Source of the DNA: Thermus parvatiensis
GTDB taxonomy: Bacteria; Deinococcota; Deinococci; Deinococcales; Thermaceae
Reading direction: 5' to 3'
Length of the DNA: 64,000 nucleotides
Assembly: GCF_001535545.1 (NCBI RefSeq)
Contig: NZ_CP014141.1
Coordinates: 1,054,001 to 1,118,000 of the forward strand
Translations under genes and position numbers: made by a program
Notes under the pieces: model-generated
What the model was told of the DNA's origin: nothing
What the model saw: the letters and a program-made list of their open reading frames with translations, nothing else
Database searches by the model: none
In this document: piece after piece, positions 1 through 8,437 of the stretch
Position numbering within the stretch: the first letter of the stretch is position 1
How the letters are laid out: every line of letters starts with the position of its first letter

Positions 1-613
1 AGGACGAGCTGGGCCACGCCAAGCTCTACCTTAAGCTGAGGCGGGAGCTGGACGGTTCCGACCCCGACGCGCTCGTCTTCTTCCGCGACCCCCTGGAGTA
101 TCAAAACGCCGTCTTGGTGGAGCTCCCCAAGGGGGACTGGGCCTTCACCATGGTCCGGCAGTACCTCTTTGACCTCTACGAGAACCTCTGGCTGGAGGAG
201 GCGCGAAGGAGCGCCTACCCCCCCTTGCGGAGGCGGCGGAAAGGATCCTCAAGGAGGAGCGCTTCCACCTGAAGCACTCCGCCCTCTGGGTGGAGCGCCT
301 GGGCCTGGGCACGGAGGAGAGCCACGCCCGGGCCCAGAAGGCCCTGGAGATGCTCTTCCCCTACGCCAAGCAGCTTTTCGTGCCCTTGCCGGGGGAGGAG
401 GAGCTTTGGGCGGCGGGGTACGTGCCGGACCTAAAGGCCCTGGAGGCACCCTACCTGGAGGAGGCCACCCGCCACCTGGAGCGCTCGGGGCTTAAGGTGC
501 CGGAAGGGGGGTACGTGCCCAAAAGCCGCAAGGAGCACACGGAGTACCTATGGTCCCTGCTTGCCGAGATGCAGTCCGTGGCCCGGTGGGACCGGGAGGC
601 GAAAGTGTGGTAG
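1..613 (+). CDS. paaC: 1,2-phenylacetyl-CoA epoxidase subunit PaaC (5' partial, frameshifted)
   Basis: Structural, ferritin-like subunit of the multicomponent monooxygenase that epoxidises phenylacetyl-CoA. The window opens inside the gene at a DELGHAK motif, which matches the PaaA/PaaC four-helix fold, and it ends at TAG 611-613. Reading starts in the frame of base 3, then moves to another frame at a run of seven C (218-224); one more C would restore a continuous protein through EERFHLKH and onward. The stop overlaps the GTG start of paaD, so the two are translationally coupled. PaaC is preferred to PaaA because paaD follows directly, but the two are paralogues and the N-terminus is missing. 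The frame break is probably an assembly under-call. Confidence 0.8.
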
Positions 614-1062
614 CGCGGTACTGGGAGGCCCTAAAGGGGGTGAAGGACCCGGAGATCCCCGTCCTCAACATCGTGGAGATGGGGATGGTCCTGGGGGTGG
701 AGGCCGAGGGGAAAAGGGTCAAGGTGCGCTTCCGCCCCACCTTCTCGGGCTGCCCCGCCCTAAGGCTCATTCGGGAGGAGATCGTAAAGGCCCTGAAGGA
801 AGCCGGGGCCGAGGAGGTGGAGGTGGAGGAGGCCCGCACCCCCTGGTCCACCGAGGCCATGACGGAGGAGGCCAGGGAGAAGCTTCTTCGCTACGGCATC
901 GCCCCGCCCCTCCCTCTCCCCATGGCCGGGGAAGACCCTCCCTGCCCCCGGTGCGGAAGCCGGGAGGTGGCCTTGAAGAACGCCTTCGGGGCCACCCTTT
1001 GCAAGATGCTTTACCAGTGCCAGACTTGCGGCGAGGTCTTTGAGGCCTTCAAGACCGTCTAG
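607..1062 (+). CDS. paaD: PaaD-like Fe-S/metal assembly protein of the PaaABCE epoxidase
   Basis: A 151-residue protein with an N-terminal MIP18/DUF59-type domain (about residues 5-90, beginning YWEALKGVKDPEIPVLNI) and a C-terminal zinc ribbon with two pairs of cysteines (CPRCG near residue 112, CQTCG near residue 137). PaaD proteins help mature or assemble the PaaABCE monooxygenase. I chose GTG 607 because it gives the family-like N-terminus and overlaps the paaC stop; the in-frame extension upstream is just paaC read out of frame. The gene is intact, and paaZ begins 14 bp later, so it is one operon. Confidence 0.85.
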   Translation: MVARYWEALKGVKDPEIPVLNIVEMGMVLGVEAEGKRVKVRFRPTFSGCPALRLIREEIVKALKEAGAEEVEVEEARTPWSTEAMTEEAREKLLRYGIAPPLPLPMAGEDPPCPRCGSREVALKNAFGATLCKMLYQCQTCGEVFEAFKTV

Positions 1063-1076
1063 GGAAAGGACGCGCG

Positions 1077-3076
1077 ATGAAGCTCCAAAGCTACCTCATG
1101 GGCGAGTGGCGGGAAGGCCGGGGCGAGGGCGTTCCGGTGCGGGACGCGAGCACGGGGGAGGTCCTCGCCCGGGTGACGGCGGAAGGCCTCCCCGTGAAGG
1201 AGGCCGTGGCCTGGGGCCGGGAGGTGGGCGGGAAGGCCCTTCTGGCCCTGGGCTTCCAGGAACGGGGAAGAAGGCTTAGGGCCCTGGCCCAGCACCTTTC
1301 CGAAAGGAAGGAGGCGCTCTACCGCCTCTACGCCACCACGGGGGGGACGAGGCGGGACGCCTGGTACGACGTGGACGGGGGATCGGGGTCCTCTACACCT
1401 ATAGCTCCCTCGCCCGCCACCTCCCCGAAGGCAACCTCCTCCCCGAGGACGACTTCCTTCCCCTCTCCAAGGACCTCTCCTTCCAGGGGAGGCATGTCCT
1501 CGCCCCCAAGGGGGGGATCACCGTCCAGATCAACGCCTTTAACTTCCCCGTCTGGGGCTTTTGGAAAAGTTCGCCCCCGCCTTCCTCGCAGGGGTGCCCA
1601 CCCTGGCGAAGCCCGCCACCCCCACGGCCCACGTGGCCGAGGCCTTGGTGCGGATGATGCTGGAGTCGGGCCTTCTCCCCGAAGGAAGCCTCCAGCTCCT
1701 CGTGGGGGGCGTGGGAGACCTTTTTGACGCCCTGGACCACCGGGACAGCGTGTACTTTACGGGCTCCAAGGCCACGGCGGACCGCTTGAGGCGCCACCCC
1801 GCCTTCCTGGAAGGGGGCGCCCTCTTCAACGGGGAGACGGACTCCTTAAACGCCGCCCTCCTGGGCCTCGAGGCGGGGGAGGAGGAGCTGGAAAGGCTCG
1901 CCCAGGAGATCGCCCAGGAGCTCACCATCAAAACCGGGCAGCGGTGCACCGCCATCCGCCGGGTCTTTGCCCCCGAAGACCGCCTTTTGCCCCTTCTGGA
2001 GGCGGTGCGGGCGCGGCTGGAGCCCCTGCGCCTCGGGGACCCCCGGGCGGAGGGGGTGGACCTGGGTCCCCTGGCCTCCTCGGCCCAAAAGGAGGAGGTG
2101 GAGCGGGCGGTGGCGACCCTCGTCCAGGGGGGAGCCCGGGTCCACTGGCGCCACCCCGGCCCCGCGGAGGGGGCCTTCTTCCCCCCCACCCTCCTCCTGG
2201 CGGAGGACCCCGGCCCCCCTGCCCTCCACCAGGTGGAGGCCTTCGGCCCCGTGGCCACCTTCTTCCCCTACCGCACCCCCGAGGAGGCCCTGCGCCTCCT
2301 GCGCTTGGGCGGGGGATGCTGGTGGCCACCCTGGCCACCCCTGACCCCCAGGAGGCCCGCTTCTACCTGCAGGGCCTGGCGGGGGAGGTGGGCCGGCTCC
2401 ACGTCCTCAACCGGCGCAACGCCCACGCCTCCACCGGCCACGGCTCCCCCTGCCCCGCCTCCTCCACGGGGGGCCGGGGCGGGCGGGAGGGGGAGAGGAG
2501 CTTGGGGGCATGCTGGCCGTGCGGCGGCACCTGGCCCGCCTGGCCCTCCAGGCCGACCCCCAGACCCTTCAGGCCCTCACCGGGGAGTACGCCAAGGGGG
2601 CGGAGCACCCGGCCAGGGTGCACCCCTTCCGCAAGACCTACGAGGAGCTGGAGGTGGGGGAAACCCTCTGGACCCACCGCCGCACGGTCACGGAGGCGGA
2701 CATCGCCCTTTTCGCCCACCTCTCCTGGGACCATTTCTACGCCCACACCGACGAGATCGCCGCCAAGGAAAGCCTCTTCGGCCGACGGGTGGCCCATGGC
2801 TACTTCGTCCTCTCAGCGGCGGCGGGGCTTTTCGTGGACCCGGCCCCGGGGCCCGTGCTGGCCAACTACGGCCTCGAGGGCCTGCGCTTTCTGGAGCCCG
2901 TGGGGGCCGGGGACACCCTCCAAGCCCGCCTCACGGTGAAGCGCAAGCGCCCCCGGGACGCGAAGACGGGGGTGGTGGAGTGGGCCGTGGAGGTGGTGAA
3001 CCAGGAAAGGAAGCCGGTCGCCACCTACACCGTTCTCACCCTGGTGGCCCGCAAGGGGGAAGGCGAGCCTGCTTAA
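1077..3076 (+). CDS. paaZ: PaaZ: oxepin-CoA hydrolase / 3-oxo-5,6-didehydrosuberyl-CoA semialdehyde dehydrogenase (four frame breaks)
   Basis: Bifunctional ring-opening enzyme of phenylacetate degradation. The first two thirds are an aldehyde dehydrogenase domain; the catalytic-cysteine segment [10 protein letters not shown] lies near base 1935. The last 190 residues are a MaoC-like hydratase domain with HFYAHTDE, near base 2735. Four single-base deletions break the frame: G5 at 1377-1381, around 1558-1566 (TGG-GAA junction), the G run at about 2310-2314, and C5 at about 2446. Restoring one base at each gives one uninterrupted bifunctional protein. It starts at ATG 1077 with AGGGAAAGGA upstream. 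Four breaks in one gene would normally mean a pseudogene, but the same error type occurs across the window, so I favour assembly error. Confidence 0.85.
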
Positions 3077-3142
3077 AGGATCCCCACCCTGGGCCGGTAA
3101 TGGCCTAGGGGTACCCTTGGAGGAGGCGGCCTTTAGGCTTTT

Positions 3143-3179
3143 CCCCTTCCCCGCCCGTTTTCCACGGACGGGGAAGGGG
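3143..3179 (+). terminator. Terminator of the paa operon
   Basis: A perfect 11-bp inverted repeat (CCCCTTCCCCG at 3143-3153 and CGGGGAAGGGG at 3169-3179) is followed by GTTTT, 67 bp after the paaZ stop. The converging adh gene ends at 3287, so this hairpin separates the two transcription units. Between 3183 and 3286 I see no gene. Confidence 0.75.
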
Positions 3180-3286
3180 GTTTTGGGTGGGGAGCTCTGG
3201 GTGGTGGCTGTGCGCCTGGGGGCGGGTGGTGTGGGATGTTTGTTAGCTTTTTCACGATTAAACCTGCTCGTAATCAAACTCTCCTC

Positions 3287-4268
3287 TCAAGGAACCAGCA
3301 CCGCCGAGCCCCGAAGCCGTCCCTGGCGCAGGGCCTCGAGGGCCTCGTTTGCCGCCTCCAGGGGGTACCGCTCCACCTCGGGCACCACGGGAACCTTGGG
3401 GGCCACCTCCAGGAAAAGCCGGGCGTCCTCCCGGGTGAGGTTGGCCACGGAGCGGATCTGGCGCTCCAGCCAAAGGAGGGCGTAGGGCATGGAGGGGATG
3501 GGGCTCATGTAGATCCCCCCGAGAACCAACACCCCCCGGGCTCGAGGTCCTTCAGGGCCTTGGGCACCAGGGCCCCCACCGGGGCAAAGACGATCGCCCC
3601 CTCCAAGGGCTCCGGGGGCTCCTCGTCGGAATACCCCGCCCAGGCCGCCCCCAAGGCCTCGGCGAAGGCCTTGGCCGCCTCGTCCCCGGGGCGCACGAAG
3701 GCGTAGAAGCGCTTCCCCTCGTAGCGGGCCACCTGGGCCAGGAGGTGGGCCGCCGCCCCGAAGCCGTAAAAGCCTATGGGGTCCCGGTCCCGCACGAAGC
3801 GGTAGCTCCGGAAGCCGATAAGCCCGGCACACATCCAAGGGGCGAGGCGCACGGGGTCCCCTCGGGCAAAGGGTAGGTGAAGGCGGCCCGGGCCAGGGTG
3901 TACTCCGCATACCCCCCGTCCCGGTGGTAGCCGGTAAAGCGGGCCTCGGGGCAGAGGTTCTCCTCTCCCCTCCGGCAGAACTTGCAGGCCCCGCAGGCCG
4001 AGGCCAGCCACCCTACCCCCACCCGCGCCCCAAGCCGCCCCTCTACCCCCTCCCCTAAAGCCACCACCCGGCCCACCACCTGGTGGCCCAGGACCAGGGG
4101 AAGCCTGGGCGGGGGAAGCTCCCCGTCGGCGATGTGGAGGTCGGTGCGGCAGACGGCGCAGGCCTCCACCTGCAGGAGGACTTCGCCCGGGCCCGGCGCG
4201 GGCACGGGGAGCTCCCGAAGGACCAGAGGCCGCCCCACCTCGGTGAGCACCATGGCCCGCATGGTCAT
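3287..4268 (-). CDS. Zinc-dependent alcohol dehydrogenase family protein (two frame breaks)
   Basis: Medium-chain NAD(P)-dependent alcohol dehydrogenase. The N-terminal GroES-like domain has the catalytic-zinc motif CAVCRTDLH and the HQVVGRVV segment; the structural zinc site is the four-cysteine cluster CGACKFCRRGEENLC. A Rossmann half follows (FYGFGAAAHLLAQ). The frame breaks at C4 3857-3860 and C6 3532-3537; one added base at each restores a protein of about 326 residues. The start is ATG 4268 (an alternative is 4262) after GGGGG. It is divergent from pxpA with only 66 bp between the starts. The substrate is not predictable. The frame breaks are probably assembly artefacts. Confidence 0.8.
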
Positions 4269-4334
4269 ACCCCCATTATGACCACCCTGCGGAGGTCTTC
4301 CCGAGGGGCTCCGGGCGGGGATTAAGCTAGGGGC

Positions 4335-5087
4335 ATGACCGTGGACCTGAACGCCGATGCGGGCGAGTCCTACGGGGCCTTTGCTTACGGGCACGACCAG
4401 GAGATCTTCCCCCTGGTGACCTCGGCGAACCTAGCCTGCGGCTTCCACGGGGGAAGCCCGGGCCGGATCCTGGAGGCGGTGCGCCTGGCCAAGGCCCACG
4501 GTGTCGCCGTGGGGGCGCATCCCGGCTTCCCCGACCTCGTGGGCTTCGGCCGAAGGGAGATGGCCCTCTCCCCGGAAGAGGTCTACGCCGATGTCCTCTA
4601 CCAGATTGGGGCCCTCTACGCCTTCCTAAGGACAGAAGGCCTTCCCCTCCACCACGTCAAGCCCCACGGGGCGCTTTACCTAAAGGCCTGCAAGGACCGA
4701 AAGACGGCGAGGGCCATCGCCTCGGCGGTGAAGGCCTTTGACCCGGGGCTTCCCCTGGTGGTCCTCCCGAAGACGGTCTACGAGGAGGAGGCGCGGGAGG
4801 CGGGGCTTAGGGTGGTCCTCGAGGCCTTCCCCGAAAGGGCCTACCTGAAAAGCGGGCAGCTTGCCCCCCGCTTTATGCCGGGGTCTTGGATCACGGACCC
4901 GAAGGAGGCGGCCCGGCGGGCGGTGCGCATGGTGCTGGAGGGAAAGGTGGAGGCCTTGGACGGCGGAGAGGTGGAGGTGCGGGCCGACACGCTTTGCATC
5001 CACGGGGACAACCCCAACGCCCCCGAGGTGGCACGGGCGGTGCGAAAGGCCCTGGAAGCCCAGGGGGTGGAGGTGAGGGCTTTCTAA
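4335..5087 (+). CDS. pxpA: 5-oxoprolinase subunit A (LamB/YcsF family)
   Basis: A 250-residue LamB/YcsF-family protein. The N-terminal DLNADAGES, CGFHGG and GAHPGFPD blocks and the HVKPHGALY segment are the conserved metal-site regions of PxpA. PxpA works with PxpB and PxpC to cleave 5-oxoproline to glutamate with ATP. pxpBC are not adjacent here, so the partners must lie elsewhere or the function differs. The start is ATG 4335, and the gene is intact. A short gap follows before the convergent galT. Confidence 0.88.
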   Translation: MTVDLNADAGESYGAFAYGHDQEIFPLVTSANLACGFHGGSPGRILEAVRLAKAHGVAVGAHPGFPDLVGFGRREMALSPEEVYADVLYQIGALYAFLRTEGLPLHHVKPHGALYLKACKDRKTARAIASAVKAFDPGLPLVVLPKTVYEEEAREAGLRVVLEAFPERAYLKSGQLAPRFMPGSWITDPKEAARRAVRMVLEGKVEALDGGEVEVRADTLCIHGDNPNAPEVARAVRKALEAQGVEVRAF

Positions 5088-5130
5088 GCGCCGAAGCGGG
5101 GGCCCCGATGCGAAACCCCCGCGCGGCCGC

Positions 5131-6185
5131 TTAGGCCCCCCGCAAAGCCTCCCGCAAGGCCTTGACCGTCTCCTCGGGAAGGGCGTCCACCACGAAAGTG
5201 CCCGCCCCAAGCTCCGTGCCCGCCAAATACTTGAGCTTGTCCCGGGTGCGCCTCGGCGGGTAGAACTCCACGTGGAAGTGGAAGGTGGCCTCCTCCCCCA
5301 AGGGAGCGGCGTGGAAAACCATCACGTAGGGGAAAGGCTCCCCAAAAAGGGCATCGTACCGGGCCACCACCCGGCCCAAGAGCCTGGCGAAGGCCGCCAT
5401 CTCCACCTCGGAGAAGGTCCAAGGCCCCGGGTGATGCGCCTTTGGGGCCACCCAGACCTCGTAAGGGTAGCGGGCAAAGGGAGGCACGAAGGCGAGGAAG
5501 CCCCCCTCCTCGTCCACCCGGTAGGGGTCCAGGTGGGGGAAAAGCTCTAAAAGGACGGGCCTTTCCCGGAAAGCCTGGCTTTCCCGCTCCAAAACGGGGG
5601 GTACGAAGGGGTAGGCGTAGATCTGCCCGTGGGGGTGGTGGAGGGTCACCCCCACCGCCTCTCCCCTGTTCTCAAAGGGCATGACGAAACGCACCCCGGG
5701 AAGGGCGTAAAGGGCCTGGTAGCGGTCCCGCCAGACCCAGGCGAGAAGAAGCCTCTCCTCCTCCGTGAGGGTGGCGAGGCTTCCCGTGTGGCTAGGGGTG
5801 TAGACCACCACCTCGCACCGGCCCAGGGCGGCCTTTGTCGGCACGGGGAGGCCATTGGGAGGGGAAGGAGGTGCTTGGACCAAGGAGGGGAAGCGGTTCT
5901 CAAAGACCGCCACCTGGAAGGCGGCAAAGGGGATCTCCGTGGGGAAGCCCCCCTCCCGGCTCGGGCACAGGGGGCAGTGCTCCTTGGGGGGAGGAAGGTG
6001 CGCCCCTGGCGGTGGGCGGCGTAGACCACCCACTCCCGCCGAAGGGGGTGGTAGCGCAGGTGGGGGGTGGGGTGGAAGGGCTCTTGGAGCTCGGGAAGGG
6101 GGGAAGCCTCCTCCAGGGTAAGGCTGTAAAGCCATAGCTCCCGGCCGTCCTTCTTCCGGTGGAGGCGTTTAAAGAAGGGGGGCAT
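5131..6185 (-). CDS. galT: Galactose-1-phosphate uridylyltransferase (one frame break)
   Basis: Leloir pathway enzyme that moves UMP between UDP-glucose and galactose-1-phosphate. It has the zinc-binding CPLC motif and the active-site HHPHGQ signature (roughly residue 185), then the second-half VFHAAPL and FHFHVEFYPP segments. The frame breaks at the G run 5986-5991, and one added base joins RTFLPP to KEHCPLCP. The ATG at 6185 is preferred; a GTG nine bases upstream (6194) is possible. No clear Shine-Dalgarno is visible. It stands alone and is convergent with pxpA. Confidence 0.85.
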
Positions 6186-6212
6186 GGTCCACACCGGCTA
6201 CGGATCTTTGAC

Positions 6213-6404
6213 TTAAACCTGGGCGGGCGTCTCCCTGGGCCTCAGGGCCTCCGCCACAAAAGCCCCCATCACCCCCAGCATGAGCCCCAACGCCACCGCC
6301 AGGGCGAAGATGAGCCCCCGCTTGGGGGCCACCTTCTCGTAGATGGGGTAGGCGGGAGCCAGGATGGAGGCCCAGGCCTCCTGGTTGCTGGCGATCTGGA
6401 TATT
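6213..6404 (-). pseudogene. C-terminal remnant of a Wzz-like polysaccharide chain-length determinant
   Basis: Minus-strand codons from 6404 to the stop at 6213 give about 63 residues: a proline-rich segment (ILAPAYPIYEKVAPKRG) followed by one hydrophobic helix (LIFALAVALGLMLGVMG). This is the arrangement of the second membrane helix in Wzz/co-polymerase proteins. The reading frame runs straight into the left inverted repeat of the IS982-like element, so the rest of the gene is missing. The family assignment rests on a short segment. Confidence 0.5.
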
Positions 6405-7346
6405 CCTTCGTGTGCTACCTCATAGCTCCACCCCGGCCATCCTGAGAAGCACCCGGCTACGTATGAGGTTGTGAACAAGCAGGATGAGGTTCACCCGGGC
6501 CACCAGCCCCCAGTAGGACCGGGCCTCTATCCGATGAAGCCCCAAAGACCGCACCATCACGCTGAAGCGAGTCTCTATCCAGTTCCGTACCCTTCCCATC
6601 CACCCTCTCCACCCCGTCTCCACCACCCTTCCTCCCCTGACCCGATAGGGTGGTGTCTTGACTCCCTGGACCCAACGAAAGCCCCGGTCCCCGAGAACCG
6701 CGGGCAGACCGTCCAGCAGGTCCCTCCCCCAGGTCTCCCGGGCATTACCGGGGAGAATGGCCCAACGAAAGAAGAGACCCCGCTCGTTCATCACTGGCAT
6801 GATGCTTTCCCGTCAGGGAAACAGCTTGTGGACGTAGCCCGCGAAAGCCCCCAGAGGTCCTACCCCCATCGCGGCCTCGGGAAGAGAGAGGCCGTGGATG
6901 CGGTGGCCGTGGGCCAGGGGGATAGGCTTGAGGTCCACCACCTGCAGGAGGCCTTGTCCCCCAGAGAGCCTCATGGCCAGGTGAGCCAACAACCCCTGGG
7001 CCTTCTGAAGGACCCGGTAGAAGCGGGAGAGGTGGGGGAGGGAGGGGAAGTAGGCCTTGAGGGTGGTCTTGGCGGCCAAGTAGCCTTTGGCGAGGTCTTG
7101 GCCTTGCAAAAGGAGAAAGATGACGAGGGTTAGGAGCTCGGCCAGGGTAGCCTTCTGGTGCTTTTGCTTTGGGGGGAGCTTGAAGTCCTGAGCTTGCAAG
7201 GCCTTGAGTTCGTCATCCACCCAAATGTAGGTAGCCACCAGAAGGGTTTCCGCGTCAAGATAGTAAAGGGGGTGCTCACGATCTTGCTGCATAGCACCCC
7301 CTCTTTTTTCACATCCCGAGGGTCCAGATCAAGTAGCACACGAAGG
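6405..7346 (-). mobile_element. IS982-like insertion sequence (about 942 bp)
   Basis: Both ends carry a perfect 14-bp inverted repeat: CCTTCGTGTGCTAC at 6405-6418 and its reverse complement at 7333-7346. The flanks GATATT (6399-6404) and GATTTT (7347-7352) agree at five of six positions and may be a decayed target duplication. One transposase gene fills the element. The family comes from the transposase architecture, not from the ends, which are not a textbook IS982 terminus. Confidence 0.7.
6420..7292 (-). CDS. IS982-like DDE transposase with an in-frame TGA
   Basis: About 290 residues. The N-terminal part (YYLDAETLLVATYIWVDDEL, then LAELLTLVIFLLLQG and YFPSLPHLSRFYRVL) and the catalytic region (DLKPIPLAHGHRIHG, then RWAILPGNARE and LGDRGF) follow the IS982 pattern. 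A TGA at 6813-6815 lies in the same frame between KLFP and the MPVMNERG segment, which has been taken for a separate ORF. Either the copy is dead, or two compensating indels surround the stop. Most of the catalytic core follows the stop. Confidence 0.65.
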
Positions 7347-7397
7347 GATTTTTTGCTTAAGCTCTTCCACGAGGGATGTTTTGGACAGCTCCAGCAT
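7347..7397 (-). pseudogene. N-terminal stub of a gene cut by the IS982-like element
   Basis: On the minus strand GGAGGGGGA is followed by ATG at 7397 and 17 codons (MLELSKTSLVEELKQKI) up to the IS inverted repeat; read into the element, the frame stops within a few codons. The strong ribosome binding site suggests a real start. It could be the 5' end of the gene whose 3' end is the Wzz-like remnant at 6213-6404, but the pieces are far too short to make one Wzz, so a deletion must also have occurred. Confidence 0.35.
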
Positions 7398-7477
7398 TCC
7401 CCCTCCTTCAAAGTGAGGATACTACGCCCTCCGCCTATGTGTTTAAATCCCAAGTGCCTTCCTATAGACTTCCAGAT

Positions 7478-7864
7478 ATGCGGTGGCTGCTGGTTTTGGG
7501 GATTTTCCTGAGCCTGGCCCTGGCAGGCCCTTGCGGGGGGAGGCCCTACACCCTGGAAACCGAAGAGGGCCTCCTAGGGGGCCAGGAGATGAGCTACGAC
7601 GGCGAGGTCCTGGTCTTTGAGGGCCAAGCCTGCTTGGAGCGGGAAGGGCTCTACCTAGAAGCCTCTACCATCCGCTACCTAGAGGCCGAAGGGACGTTTC
7701 AAGGGGAGGAGCTTCAGGGGGAAATTGAGGGCTGGCGGCTAACCCTCTCCCCCCAAAAGGGCCCGCCACTCGGAAAGCATAGCCTCGGCGAAGCGGGGGA
7801 AGGCCTCGTGGTAGCGGCGAAGGCGCTCGGCCGGGGGCAAGCCCTCCTCCTTGGCTTCCCTTAG
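7478..7864 (+). CDS. Small secreted OstA/LptA-like protein, C-terminus uncertain
   Basis: A signal peptide (MRWLLVLGIFLSLALAG) is followed by about 75 residues of a repetitive beta pattern (EMSYDGEVLVFEG, LYLEASTIRYLEAEGTFQGEEL) resembling OstA/LptA-type proteins. From about 7740 the frame runs antisense through the thioredoxin-like gene, so the last 40 residues are doubtful. One extra C at the C6 run near 7751 would instead stop the protein at about 7783. TATAGA lies about 10 nt before the ATG, which suggests a leaderless transcript. The function is not known. Confidence 0.5.
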   Translation: MRWLLVLGIFLSLALAGPCGGRPYTLETEEGLLGGQEMSYDGEVLVFEGQACLEREGLYLEASTIRYLEAEGTFQGEELQGEIEGWRLTLSPQKGPPLGKHSLGEAGEGLVVAAKALGRGQALLLGFP

Positions 7865-8224
7865 GAAAGCCTTGGCCGCCTCGGGCGGACCGTGCCAGCG
7901 GGAAAGCTCCCTAAAGGCCCCGTCCAGGAAGACCACCGTGGGGACGATGCGCTTTCCCCCCTTGGCGTAGGCCTCGGCGAGGTCGGGGTTTTCGTCGCGG
8001 AAGAAGAAACGGGCCTCGAGGGGAAGCCGGGCCAAAACGGGGATGGCCTGGACCGAGTCCGGGCACCAGTCCTCCACCAGGACCAAAGCCCGGGAGGCGG
8101 GCAGGGGAGGAAGGGGAGGAAGCCCCCGGTAAAAGGCCTCCACCCGCTCCCGGTTCCGGCGAAGCCTCGGGAGGAGGTCCAAGTAGGTGAAGCCCTCGTA
8201 AAAGCGCGCTGCCACCGGGTCCAT
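7739..8224 (-). CDS. Thioredoxin-family protein
   Basis: 161 residues beginning MDPVAARFYEG. The segment ALVLVEDWCPDSVQAIPVL holds a CPDS motif in place of CxxC (only the first cysteine remains), and KRIVPTVVFLDG supplies the cis-proline region. This fits a thioredoxin-fold protein, possibly a monothiol type acting in the cytoplasm. The ATG at 8224 sits 11 bp from the left end of an IS200/IS605-like element. TAAGAT lies about 8 nt upstream of the ATG and could act as a -10 for leaderless expression. Confidence 0.7.
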   Translation of the reverse strand: MDPVAARFYEGFTYLDLLPRLRRNRERVEAFYRGLPPLPPLPASRALVLVEDWCPDSVQAIPVLARLPLEARFFFRDENPDLAEAYAKGGKRIVPTVVFLDGAFRELSRWHGPPEAAKAFLREAKEEGLPPAERLRRYHEAFPRFAEAMLSEWRALLGGEG

Positions 8225-8234
8225 ATCCCTAATC

Positions 8235-8333
8235 TTAGAGAAAGGAGGGGGTGTGGGGGAGCTATAATCCCCCGGTTTGCAAGATACGGGCTCTGCCCGT
8301 GACCAAACCGGGGATACATGGACTCCCCCACGT
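8235..8333 (+). repeat. IS200/IS605 left end, copy 1
   Basis: About 99 bp shared, in inverted orientation, with 35622-35720. It contains nested perfect stems: CCCCGGTTTG with CAAACCGGGG outside (near 8271-8312) and ACGGGC with GCCCGT inside. Subterminal hairpins of this kind are what TnpA recognises in the family. The two copies agree until CCCACGT and then diverge. Confidence 0.8.
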
Positions 8334-8437
8334 CCGCCGGAGGCGGACACAGCCCCTTCCCAAGCACGCCGTCATCTAATGCGAGAGGCCGATCCGTTCC
8401 CAGGCTGTCTGGTAAACTAAATACGCCAGGGAAGACG

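Noticed and set aside
1077-3076. paaZ as a genuine pseudogene
   Set aside because: All four breaks are single-base losses, three of them in G/C runs, like those in serA and other needed genes nearby; the protein is otherwise complete from start to stop.
3117-3485. A 122-codon plus-strand ORF between paaZ and adh
   Set aside because: It runs through the paa terminator hairpin and then antisense to adh; its composition (Arg/Ser/Pro-rich) is typical of a shadow frame in G+C-rich DNA.
6471-7133. A 220-codon plus-strand ORF across the IS982-like element
   Set aside because: It is antisense to the transposase and His/Pro-rich, as shadow frames are; the minus-strand frame has recognisable transposase motifs.
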